From positions 13,690,974 to 13,754,973 of the forward strand of contig NC_060024.1 of the NCBI RefSeq assembly GCF_021134715.1: a stretch of 64,000 nucleotides of DNA, written 5' to 3'. Position numbers and translations under genes: made by a program. Of this stretch, positions 52,015 through 64,000 are shown piece after piece. Position 1 is the stretch's first letter. Every line of letters begins with the position of its first letter. The notes under the pieces are model-generated. The model ran no database searches. It was given only the letters and a program-made list of their open reading frames with translations, and was not told the DNA's origin. Source of the DNA: Daphnia pulex (taxonomy: Eukaryota > Arthropoda > Branchiopoda > Diplostraca > Daphniidae).

Positions 52015-55000
52015 TTATCTTTCGGAAGATCCGGAGCAGCAATTCAGTTTTCGCAATAGCTAATAGTTGGGAAAATGATAGAAAAATTATCATTGCACAT
52101 TGCACTAATCTTAAAATTCAAAGATGCATATGGTATATACTTACATCAACAGATTCTTCAGTGTGACATTGTTTTACCAAGTCTCGTGATAGGCCAACTG
52201 CTTCGGGCCCCAAATCTTTCGGTAATGATTGGATGGATTCTTGCAGGATCCGCGAATTGTTCGTGAAAGGAATAGTCATCTTTCCGCACAGTGAAATAAT
52301 CAGCCTATGTAAAAACCATTTTTCTTTTACATTTCCTCGAGATTTAAAGGGATGTATGCATTTATTTTTGTTGGACTCGATACCTATCAGCTTGCAGAAT
52401 GTTTGTGGTAAAAAGGTGATCGATGAATCGACGTAAAATGGCAGCGTCACCCTCGTTGGTTAACTGAGCGCAATAAACACAGTCGACGACCAATGACCGC
52501 AGTGAGGCCAATGAGATATCTTTGGCTGAAAGCATAGCATCCTGTAAAAATAAATGGGGGTCATTAAAAGCAAATATAGAAGATAAATACATGCGGTACA
52601 GCACTTTTATTAGGATTAACGCTGATTTCAAGTCGTAATAAGTGAATTCGACGACGCCGGAAAATCCAAGGTTCGTGTAGCGGTTCCTCTCTAGAAGCAG
52701 AGCGTGAAAACAGAAGAGAGCGAGGGAAACTCGCCGCCAAGACTCACTGCGGAAGATGACATTCTCTTTCTCCAACTGAGATGGATTCGCCGACTGGAAG
52801 CTCGATTCAGCCGACGAAGCCCGCGCACTGGAAAAATCGTGAACAAAATCCAAACGCAGGATTTCCAGGAGGCCGTCTCGAAAACAAGTGGGCGACTCAC
52901 AAACAGTTTTTACACCTTTAATTCAAAAACGTTTATCATAGTTAAACAGCACAAGAAAGTGTTGACGGACACGATTGATATCAAGTCACTCACAAAATTG
53001 TAGCGCCATTGGAGAATATTGAGACGACGCGTAACCGATCATCCACAGTCGGAATTCATTACCAAAGTCCTTTTCATCTTGTCTCAGTTGATCTACAATT
53101 TGATCAACAAGTTCCGGATAGAGATGGATATTCTGGATCACAGCCCAGTTACCTTCATCGACGCACCTGCGGACTAAGTTATAAACACTTCGATCCTGCC
53201 GGTCAAAAGAGTAGAAAATAATTTAATTTCCCAGTTTATGTTTAGGTAAAGATTCTTACTGAACCCCGTCCTAGAGCGAAAGTTTTAATTTTGTTGCGAT
53301 TCTCCAGTTTTTTCCCGCACAAGGAAGAAATACTTTGACAAGGATCAATGTTTCCTGACACAAAACATAGGACTGGCACGGTAGCTTTAGATTCGTCGTA
53401 AGCTCCTTTTAAGCCGCTCCCCATGTTTTCCGAATAATTGGGCCCCAAAATGGCCTTGATGAATTTCTACAAAACGAAGAACTGTCCATTTTAATACATT
53501 CTCTTAATTTCTGATAGATAATAAAAGGTATAACCGCAATCGATGTCGCAAAACAGTCCGGTTTCAAATGTTTGATTAGGAGTAGCTGCTCCAAAGGTTC
53601 CAATTTGTTCCAAGGAGAAGGTAAGCTGTCGGCCACATTTGATGGCAGGCAGAAATCTTGCCATTCTTGAACATTGCATTCCATGTGATTTGGCAAGTCT
53701 TTCAAGCTGCCAGATACAAAGAATTTTAGAATAGTTTTTTTTTTAAGAAGGTGTAGTCAGGTAGCGCAATGATACTTTTCGATCGTTTGACTCAGATCCA
53801 TAATATGCTGCCATGACTTGTTATCGATCCAAGATGGGCCGATCCAATGACTCGGGGGCAACGGTTTTTCTGCGTAAAGGCGATCAATCGTTTCTTGTTG
53901 AACATTGCTCTGAAAAATATAAGATAAGTTGAAAGCATCTTCATAAAAGAGAATTAATAAATGTACCTTGGAACGAAGGGCTGCAAAAGCTAACAAAACG
54001 GTAAATAGCTGTCGATCGACGTTGAATAGAGCCCGGCAAATTGAGTGATGCAGAGTGCGTGTGAAATGCTCGTTGACGTAAACGATCCTTTCGCTTATCA
54101 AGAGCGACGTCTGACTCGCCACAATTGACTGTAGTAGGAAGATGATTAATGAAGATCGTCTAGAAAGCGTGTTTAAATTATACGCACGTTTGTGAAAAGG
54201 TTTAGAAACCACGGGAGTGAAAATTGGTAAACTTTGTTGAGATGCCTCAGTTGACCAATACAAGAGTACAAAAAAGCCGCGTGAGATGACACAGCCCTGT
54301 TAGCACAAACAAATGTAATAAATGTAATGATAATGATTTCAACTTATAAGCGCACCTGTAACTTTCGCGGACTTCATCGATTTCCTGCTCGGATTTCTGA
54401 ATTTCCTTTTGTTTGACGCTGATACCTTCGGACGTGATCTATGCAAGTCCCTCACCATTAGGTAAATCCCACCTTAATCAAATTATCCCATGCTTTTTAA
54501 TAAGTATTCACCTTGGAGCTGTACAGGGTCTTTGTTGCCGTCTCGTCTTCCAAAATATTTCCGCGAGATGAAGAGAGGACGTAAAGGATACGGTCTTCCA
54601 AATCACTGAAGAAATTAAGAAAATTCATGTTACATAACGTTCAAACGAAGCGATTGTCGTATGAATTGAGAATTACCGAATCTGACGCTGATTGGAAGCG
54701 CTTTGGACCATCAGCATTTGCTTTTGGTCCTCTAGTTCCGGACGTTCGTTTGATAAGAAAAGGCTTAAAAATTTATCTTCAAGCCCTGCGCGGCTCAACA
54801 AGAAGTTGATGATTGTCAACTGCAGTAAAAGAGGAGTTATACGACAAAGAACAACAAGAGACAATAAAAATAAACTTGTACCTTTGAAGCTAGTTCCAAA
54901 TTTGATGCAGAATTCTCTTCTTTGGTGATCAAATACAAATGGAACTTTGGAGACCACGGAACGAGTTCAGAACCGATTTGAATAACGGTTTTCTCATCAC

Positions 55001-58000
55001 TGGTAACAAATGTACGTTTCTCCAGCAAGTTGTCTTTGGTAGAATTCAAAAGTGGATTGAATATTATTGAAAAACAGAAGATTCAAGTCATCAACTTACC
55101 AAGTTCTGGATCCAATTTGTCCTTAACGTTTTCTAAAACAACTATGTGGCCAAACGATATGGCCGCTTTCACCTCACACAAATAATTTACGTCATCGTAC
55201 CGAATCTGCTGTACTTGGTTTTTGTACTCGTTGTTAACGATCCACTTCAATCCTTGGTCTGTGAGAAAATACTACATGTTAATATTGGGATATAGAAACA
55301 AAAAGAACTAAGACCTTGTGGATCGTAAAGTAAGGGCCAGCGCTGGCAGTGAGTAGTGATGATGCCGTTATCCAATGAATACCTGTCGGACGGCAAGCCG
55401 GCAATATTCCACGCCCGAATCTTGACGTGATCAATTAGACAATCGACTAAAGAGAAATTGCTACTGTGTGGGATTTGGCATTCTTGAATGAGTTGCAGCC
55501 ATTTTTTAAGGCAATCCTATAGAATAAACGAATACAAGAATTAGTTTTGGAATAATTAGGGATCATTCAAATAGAGATACCGTTCTTTGCTCGTTCTTCA
55601 TGGGTCCCAGGTAGGTAATAATACTAGCTGAAAGAAGGACGTCTCCAGGTAGTTGCTTCAGCCGAAAATCGAGGTTGTTGGAGGACGTTTTCCAATTCTC
55701 TTGCTCGCCACCTAACCCTCCAATCAACTTCTCGGCACGTTCCATTTTCTGATGACATTGATCGATACTATCCTCCAAGTCTTTCTTCTTCTTCGACATG
55801 GCGGCAAAGTCGTCGTTTAATCCTTGCAACTTATCTGAGATCTAAACAAAGATATACAACCCAAAATGAGTTAGTTCAGAATGCACAGAATAATTCATTT
55901 ATCGACGACTGACCTGCTGTAACTGACTATGTTTCTCTGACAAGCGTTTCATTTGCCGGGCCAGTTCCTGTTCGGCTTCTTGCAATTTGGCACGTTTCGG
56001 TGCGACAATTTTGATAACACGATCGTAGACTTCCATAGCTCTTACCCATCTGCAGAGGCCTTCGCAGGCGGTGGAAACGTGTCGTACAATATTAGGGTTG
56101 AATTCAGGATTAGGAATGTACCTATTACAGTTAAATAATTATATTAAACTTAAGCTACAACTACTGATGTATTTAAAAAAGTTACTTTTCTCTGATACGT
56201 TTCATGACGTTTGTGGGGATATTGTCTTTGTCGTATGAACGTAAAAGATCTAGGAAGCGAAGATCCCCCAGGATTTTCTGCGCAGCTTGCCAATAGTTGT
56301 CAGTTATTTTACCTGTTCCCATATCAAGCTTCTTGACAGGAGGGATTTGTTTCATGACGCAAACAGCTTCCATTACCTATTAATTTAACCAAAAGAACCG
56401 GTTTAATTGAAGGATTTACTTCATACATGATGGATATATTACCAGTTTGACTATAGAAGGCGGATGTCGCATTGATTTGACTAGCGTAATATCGGCAGGT
56501 TTCAGTGTATCCAGTGCGTTGATGGCTGCATCTAGAGCTGGAGTGGCTTCCGCTAAGTCACTTTCGCACTCGTCTTTGATGGCCTGTGCTGCCGCAGCAG
56601 CTTCGTTGGCTAAACTCTCGTCGGCCGCAATGATTTCTTTCTGGGCTTCTACTTTGACAGTGTCTTGTTCGATTTTCACCATCAGACTCTCCGTCTCCGC
56701 CGAAGTATCCACAAGTTGCGGCTGAAGACTGCGCAACTCTTCTTGCATGACGACGACCTGCGAAGCCGCAAATTGAAGTTTACCGAGGCCGACATTGTAG
56801 CGCTCCTTTTGTTGAAGCAAATCTTTCTCTTTGCTCAGCCACAGCGTTCGGAAATTCGACAAGAGTTCCAAATATGCAGCGCTCGAATGTTGTGCCATTC
56901 CTTTGCTATAATCCGAAATGAAATTAATCTACGCGTGATTGAAATTTCAAATGTTTTACCTTTCACTGTACAACCGCATGCTGTTGTGAACGTTTTTGAA
57001 ATAGTTTGAATAATTTAATTGCAGTTTGTCACTGAGACCGGGGATGTCATCCAGCCATTTCTTGGCTATCACCTCCAACGTTTCCTCTGGCCAAGATTCA
57101 AACCAGAGAATGGAGGCAAATTTAAAAACGGTTGGGTACAGCGGAAGGTGGACATAGCACGAATCCCGCGGCGACACGCATAGAGCCACGCGCAAGTTTT
57201 CGTCAACTTGCGATAAAATTTGATTAAAGTTTGCCTGTAAAAACAAAGAAAAGAAAATATGTTTAGGATCTATCAGGGCAAGTTAAAGTATGAAATAAGT
57301 TTGTTTACAGTTTCTTTGGTGCGCTTCTGATACAGTTCCGTCATTTCCTGACGTTCCTCGTTGGTAAAGAGTTCAGAAATCTCGTAGCCGGATATCAATC
57401 GTCCAATATAGTCGAAAAAGATTCGTTTCTGAAAATCAGCGGCATTGCATAAAAAGACAATCTTCTCCTGTTGAATACCAGACCGATGGATCAATTTCTT
57501 AACATCTTCTTTCCACTCCTGAACTCCATAGTTCCTGCCAGCCCTGATCTGTTTGATTTTTTTTTAAATTAGTACAACTTCTAATAAAACTTAATTGCAG
57601 TTTGCGGAACCTGAAAAATGTCGTAATCCAGCAACAAGGCGGCAACGGTAGCGCAACTACGTCGACCTCTTCCGGCGTCTCCGATGAGGATCACATGACC
57701 TCGTTGACGATTCAATGCATGACTAATGTGAAGGACATGATAGGCTACATTAAGTGAGATGACGAGTTTAATTGGAGCCGAAACCGTGTTGTCCTTGTTG
57801 TGTTGTTCCAGCCTGTTCTCCATCAACTGTATGATGGCGTCCATGTCAGTTACCTGCAATTAATTCCGTGTAAATTAGCACACATATCAATAGAGCAAAA
57901 CGAAATGTGTTTACCTCGTCACAGATGACTTCGGCCGACTTTAAACTCGGCAATTTAGAAAAGTGAATTTTAGGCAGGATCGTGTAATCGGCACCGCCCA

Positions 58001-61000
58001 TAGCCGAGGCGAACAGATATTTGCTCAAATTCTGTTTGAAATGAACTAATCCAATGCGGTCCAAATGACTGATGAACCACTGGCGATCCTCGTCAGACAT
58101 GAGTCGATCAGCCCAAACACGGCACGTTTCGTGGATCCATAACCGATGCAATTTGTTGACGTTGGGTAAGTTAGCAGCTTGGACGTTCATTAATCCTTGA
58201 ATGACTCGATTGACACACGACACACTGACCGAATAGTGAGGGACTTTCTCTCGAGTCTTTTCCTCCCACACTTGGTACAATTCCACCGTAGCAACAGACA
58301 CCACCTTTAAGACATTTTTGTTTAATATTTCATCACTTTCTTGTCATAATCAGATGTTTAACAAACCGTTGCCATTTTAGAGACAGCATTAACGAATCCT
58401 GATGAGAAATGTCTTTCTAATATCGTAGACGTCATTGTAATGAGGCTGTCGGTTGTCACGGGATCAATGAAAATTGTGTTCATGTGCCGGAGTAGACGAA
58501 CATCAAACTCTTCTTGGAAACGGTCAGTTAATCTGACGGCTGTTATCAGATGCTAGAAAGAAAATACGGGCCATTCAATTAATCACAAAGTGCAATACGA
58601 AAATTAAACTTACAATATCAACAAGTTCCATTTTGGATGCCGTTTTCCCGTCGAAAACGCATTCGTAATTGAGCCAATGCCTTAGGAGCTCCGACGGAGT
58701 TCTGATGCTTCCTTCCGCCGGATCACTAGTGATGAGATCATCGACAAAGAGGACACAGCGTCGACCAAGAGCTGGGCCGTAAACTCCTTTCCTACGGCGA
58801 TCGAGTCCAATCATGACCGAGTTGAGTAGCGACGAGGAAGTAGTGACAGGCGTTACATGGACGATGTTGTGAACGAAACGATCCTTGGGCAGGTCTTCGA
58901 TGGCGAACTGGGTCACCTGGGACTTTCCCACACTGGCTGGACCGAGAATCAAAACTGGGACGTTGCCGTTGGAATAAGTTTTGATGAAAAATTGTTGCAT
59001 GGCAACCGACTCGTTGCTGATGATAATTCGAGGCCCATCGAAGCTTCCAGGAATCAAAGGAAGGGCATCTCTCCAGAGAATCCAGTGCCCATGAACTACG
59101 TCTAACTTGTAAGAGAAAACGGAACAGTCTGGCGAAGGTAATATCTTTTCGACGAAAAAGCTATCTGAATCTTCCACCGCGTCAAAGAGATTGGTAAGAT
59201 ATTGATGGAAATGGATTTTGCAATCATCTAAATAAAACCGAGAGAATTATGACACAACTGACATCTAACGATGAAATGGAACTCTCTTACGAATGAATAT
59301 GGCCCCTATGGACCAAATGACCGAAAAGGTCAACAGTTTCAGTAAATTCAAGGATTTCAGCTGGAGATTTTCGTGACTCGCAGTTAACGAATTGACTAAT
59401 CTGGTAAAACTCTGTGTGACAAAAAAAGATTAAAATAAAATATTTTAAGGTTCTATATTAGAATTATTACCACAAAGAGGTAAGGTTGACTTGCGGGGAT
59501 GATGGTATAAGAAGAAGATGATGACTGTATAGCAAAAGCCAACGTGGGTTTCACTATCTTTTGCATGAATTTGCCAAACAGTTGGTGCAAATTTGGTGGA
59601 AAGTTGGATCTTTTCAACCAGCTGAGATACAGAGAGTCGACACTGACAATGTCCTCTGCCACCCGGACTATGCCACACCGGGTGATGGTCGAAGGTGAAG
59701 CGTAAGTCAAGTCGGATGTTTCAAAAATCACTCGAAACGACTGCGGGATCTGTAAGATTTCTCCGCTAGGAAGTGTCAGTTTGCGGCTGGCGTCCAACAA
59801 CGTGTGTAAATGTCCAACTAATTCCGAATGGACGTGCCCATCTAAAACCAACCAACGAGGACTAGTCGGCGAACCGGACGACAACTCCCGCAAGGCTTTC
59901 GTAATTATTCCATCGTTCCATCGATTCTTCTCCGGCTCGTTCCATTCGTAAAGATATTTAGAAGGCAGCGACCACGGACTGATGACGTGCATCATGACAC
60001 GACCGTCGTCCCCGGTAGATGAGCCCATCACAATTTTCGGATAGATTTTAGCAAGAATCTTGTAAAGAGTGCTTTTGCCGGCCAATGTAGCTCCGAGGAG
60101 AATAACGCCGTTGCGGGAAACAAGCGATTCGTGTAGCTGCCATACTTTGTCAATGAACGATTGACTCGGGATTAAATTCAAATCTTGACATGCCTCTTGG
60201 ATACTTTTGGCAAATCCATCAGATGCTCTTTGACGGTCGATTGTAGACACTGGGAAACTTTGGTTGACCAGACGATGTAACACCTCCCCTTGCTGTTCAA
60301 AAACAATCATGCAAATATTCAGTTGAATAAAATAAAGAACTCGATCGCAGAAGTTGATGTCAGTTCACCTTTGGAGTTAATTGAGTCTCAAAGAATGATA
60401 TGAAAGCGCGGTGCATGATTGCCATCTCATCAGCATCTGCTTCATCGGCCTTTAGTCGACTTGAAATCCTCAAAATCTCTCGTAGTGAGCGCAGGTTTGC
60501 GTGGGTTGAAACATCCGGAATCTGTTCGTTAATGTCGTAAATGAGTTTGACGATGCGGGTACCGATTCTAAAAGAGAAAATTTATTAGAATTTTATAATA
60601 AAATGAGTAGTAACTGTAAAAAAGAACTGACGTCAAATGATTCTGGAATCCCTGGGAGAGAAGAGAAATCTTGATAATATAATGAAGATCAGGGGAAAGA
60701 ATGGAAGCCAGACGGAACAGTGAGCGGAAACTGTCCGGCAAGCGATCCCTGTAATTGTTGCACGAATCAGCAATTACTTAAAAATTCATGAGTTGACGTG
60801 AGTTGATTAGCGAAAAATGTTTCTCACTTGGTTTGAGTGGTGATAAAAATGGCAGAGCCTACAGTGACTTGGACATCCGATCCTTCAAAGTTGACTCGTC
60901 TAAGCCGTCGATTAAGAGCCATTTGCAGTGTATACACCTGAACAGCCATGACTGAAACGACGTCTGGTGACACTTTGTCTATGTCGTCGAAACAGGACCA

Positions 61001-64000
61001 GGCCCCCGATTGTGCAATACCCTAATAATCGAACATATCAAACATTATGGTTATAATTAATTTACAAAGTGTTTTAAATACCTTTAAAATCCGGCCAATG
61101 GATTTGGTATCTAATCCATCGAAGCAATTAAAAACCAAACACTGTTTGGCCACAGCACGAGCTAGTTCTTTTATTGTCTCCGTCTTGCCAACGCCTTGTA
61201 AACCGTGGAGCCAACCACCTTGGAACTGCTTCAAGGCGAGCATAATGATCCTAGGTTTAGCCAAAAAGTAATAATTAATCTAAGAAAAGGAAACTTGATA
61301 CTTAACAATTAAGACTTACTGAAATCCCTTTTCAGTTGCGGGTGTCAGAACCAGTCGGTGGCAATTGCCCATGTATTCAAATCCGTACGGAACTTGAGTT
61401 TCAATCTAGGAAATCATTCACACCATATGGATCACGAAAATTCTCTATTAACTTACGATGTTATAATACTCACCATGGCAACAGTAAGATGTCCAAGACC
61501 TTCCAAAGCGTCCGTGTTCCAGTAATATCTCAAGTTCTTTTGCCAGTAAAAATCATCGAGTTTGGAAACGTATTTCGATTTCATACGCTGTAACACATCT
61601 CGACTGTAACGAAAGAAAAACAACATATTAATAAACGATACGTGACCATGTTTGGGTTATTTATACCTGTGAAGGTGGAACATGATGAGATTGTTGAGCG
61701 TGATTCTGACTGTCGGGATAGGTCGTTGCTTAATCATTGATGTCAGGTGCGTCACCAGCAACTTGGTTGTAGATTCCAGCTCCTATTTAAAGTCAACACA
61801 AATCAATCTTCATCCTATTTAAAATCCTGTTGATTTTCGGGCATGTACGCTCCACTTGCTGCCGGCAGTGATAGTGTCGGTGATAGACTTTGTCCAATTA
61901 ATTGCCGATGCGCAGTAAATAGATTGGCCCGGATATCGTTGAAGGTAGTCCATGTCTGGTTGATTGCTCCACTCTGTCATGGCCATTTCCGTGTAGTGAA
62001 TAAGAGCGTCTTTCATGGCGTCGTCCACTTCAGACATCCAGAGTTCGACCATACCCTGCATGTCAAATGTTCTTTTTCGTTATAACATTAATTTTCCCAC
62101 CTTGGACGTCGTGTTAATACCTTGCTTCTGGCTGGAACGATGGCTTCTTTGAAACGAACAATTTCCCGTTCTTTATCGTTGCCATCTGAGACCATGGCTT
62201 CAATCTCTTGATTGGAATTGAACATGAGACGACCGATACCATCGAAACATTTGCGCAAATGTGGCTGGATGCGTTCAGGTTCTTTGGTTTTTGACAGAAT
62301 TTCCAACAGCTCGTCATTGGACAGGAAGTAAAATCTGGAGAAAAAGAGACGCTTTTTCTCCAAATAGTCGTGCAATCCTTTCTGAATATCTTCTAAAATT
62401 CCGAAGGCTTCCCGTAGCTCATCCAAGAGCCCTGGACGTGAAGCGGCCACCAGAACACGAGGCTCATTGGTGGCTCCCGACATCAACGAACGCCACATGG
62501 TGTCCACATGAGAAAACTTGGCCGCATCGCTAGCCATTTGCCTCTGGATGTCTTCCGAACTAAAAATGGGTTCCAAGTAAAGCCAAGTGTTTTGCACTTT
62601 CATCCAGACGTCCATCGTATCTTGTATGCCGACTAATTGCTCTTCCCACGCTTGAAGCACCGGCTCTAGTGGAGCGATATAGGGTGACGCGTGCATCGTT
62701 TGCGCTCGAAGAATGTGATCGTCCACAAGAGCTAAATCGAATTAATGTCAAATTATTCAAATCCGGCAATGAACATCAATTAAAAATGATCACCTTGAAT
62801 TTCTTCGATCCCTGTCAATACGCTGACGTCCGAATCGCGGTAAGGTAGAAATTCGAAGCAAATGTCATTCCATTCCGACTGCATCCGTTGAAGGGTCTCC
62901 TCCAAGGCAAACTCTTTAGTCGCCGTTACGCTGACCTCTTCGATCCGACTAATGTACTGCATAAGACCCGCTCCAACCAGTTCAGACAGCGAAGTGTCGG
63001 GTTCGGGACATAGGGGCGATTCGAAATTTTGACTAATCTGTGTGTTAGACAAGGAAAAATTCGTTCAAGAATTTGAAAGTATGATCAAATATTACAATCC
63101 TACCAGAATCCAGTGCCTATCTCGAAGTCCAGGATTACAAACGGAGTGCAACAACGGCAAGTAGCCCATAAATTTTTCAATGCGTTTACGGACGGTGTCG
63201 GTTACTCGTTTGGCTGCACTAACATCAGCAAACACAATGGCCAATTGTTGCATTTGCTTGTACATTGCAGTGATTTCATCGGCGATCATTTGGGAATCCA
63301 GTTTGCGAAAAGGACCTTAAAACACAAATTGGAATTAATCATCAGCCAACACGATTTCAAAGATTGACTTGACTTACCATGAAACCAAACGTCGTGACTT
63401 TCGTGGAACTTGTGGGCAACGTGCCACAGCTGGTAGTAAGGCTCAATGAGTTGAATAAGTGCTGGAAGTGTCGGGACGTCAGTCACCGGGAATTCGAGTA
63501 AAGCTTCATCATTGTTGATTTCCTCCAAATCAAGTTGAGCCGCTTGCAATTTCTGGTGCAAATCTTGGAGTAGAGTCGTACTGTTTTTCATCTCTTCCGT
63601 TGTAAGGGCCGTCGTTTCCTTGTTCTTGAAATTCTCAAGAGCTTCTCCGTAGTCTTCTAATCGTTCTAAAAATAACTGCGTGCGTTCCTTCAAGGCTCGT
63701 TCGGTTTCAATACGAATTCGCTGGAGACGGGTGGAGCTCACTTGCAAAACAGAATCCAAATCACTGGGCCAATGAAAGAGGCGGCAGCTCAACGACAAAT
63801 CGTCCTCTGAATTCAATCACATTTTATGTTGGCAAATTAAACGGTGATAGATTTCTAAATGATTAAAGACTTACTTTGGAGCATGGTGTAGTTGAGCAGC
63901 GTGAGCAGTCGTGCACCGGCGGCGTTCACTTCCTGGAGCATTTCCGGTAAACTTTCGTTCTGCGATTTGTTGACAAAGTCGACAGACTCCACCAACTCGG
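52015..64000 (-). CDS. Axonemal-type dynein heavy chain, partial (N-terminus beyond the window)
   Basis: Forty-one exons, every junction in frame, encode 3,114 residues. Exon 5' ends on the minus strand, in order: 64000 (partial), 63806, 63315, 63037, 62731, 62055, 61782, 61603, 61405, 61250, 61021, 60748, 60567, 60292, 59411, 59227, 58552, 58304, 57853, 57548, 57234, 56905, 56376, 56121, 55841, 55516, 55258, 55033, 54819, 54605, 54438, 54296, 54128, 53909, 53706, 53466, 53195, 52915, 52541, 52304, 52059. The linker has WLYLEPIFSSEDIQRQM. AAA1 has P-loop GLQGVGKT then NCFDGLDTKSIGRILKGIAQ. AAA2 has GATLAGKS, AAA3 GPASVGKS, AAA4 a degenerate GDAGRGRRS. The stalk coiled coils and microtubule-binding region (about 56905-55581) are well conserved (LVKSMRHPP, IGGLGGEQENW). 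The type is closest to single-headed inner-arm chains (DNAH1/3/6/7/12 group), subtype unresolved. Odd: AAA1 Walker B is CFDD, not CFDE; the sensor-I N-P-G-Y-A-G-R loop is gone; the frame ends at 52015, short of the usual C-terminal domain. Confidence 0.93.

Overview
The window looks like nuclear DNA of an arthropod, most likely a branchiopod crustacean such as Daphnia. The reasons are compact genes with many GT-AG introns of about 55-110 bp, arthropod orthologues (Medea/Smad4, coronin, cytosolic glycerol-3-phosphate dehydrogenase), and a Tyr-rich secreted repeat family with units of the type S-E-A-P-E-Y-Y-T, which I associate with Daphnia. Exon models were built by hand from frame continuity, splice dinucleotides and family similarity. 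The long multi-exon models keep an open frame across every junction.

Layout. 1-13.5 kb: no gene recognised; AT/pyrimidine-rich and microsatellite-rich, with three near-identical RFX X-box-like palindromes and one weak two-exon ORF. 13.5-18.7 kb (minus): secreted fibrinogen-domain protein of 802 aa, Scabrous-like in architecture, with a 26-bp microexon. 18.7-21.25 kb: shared intergenic region between divergent genes. 21.25-23.67 kb (plus): SLC17-type anion transporter, 542 aa. 24.5-27.1 kb (plus): Medea/Smad4, 655 aa. 27.7-28.9 kb (plus): SMUG1 uracil-DNA glycosylase, 304 aa. 30.65-32.84 kb (plus): GPDH, ending in the peroxisomal-type tripeptide AKL. 33.15-41.24 kb (plus): coronin with a possible distant N-terminal exon and two phase-0 linker exons. 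42.7-43.54 kb (minus): small secreted Tyr/Pro/Ser repeat protein. 46.8-49.2 kb: diverged tandem repeats, a duplicated promoter/first exon, and a frame-broken Y-Y-T repeat gene with a 13 x 24 bp array. 49.6-50.6 kb: a TTAA-flanked piggyBac-like MITE and a fold-back palindrome. 52.0->64.0 kb (minus): 41 exons (3,114 codons) of an axonemal-type dynein heavy chain whose N-terminus lies outside the window.

These are independent housekeeping and developmental genes with no operon-like logic. The most interesting items are: the dynein, which keeps its stalk and microtubule-binding region but has altered AAA1 catalytic motifs and appears to stop before the usual C-terminal domain; the GPDH 3' end, where splicing versus retention of the last intron would switch a peroxisomal signal on or off; the decaying Y-Y-T gene with a recently expanded array; and the cluster of X-box palindromes. 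No new defence or mobile system could be demonstrated.
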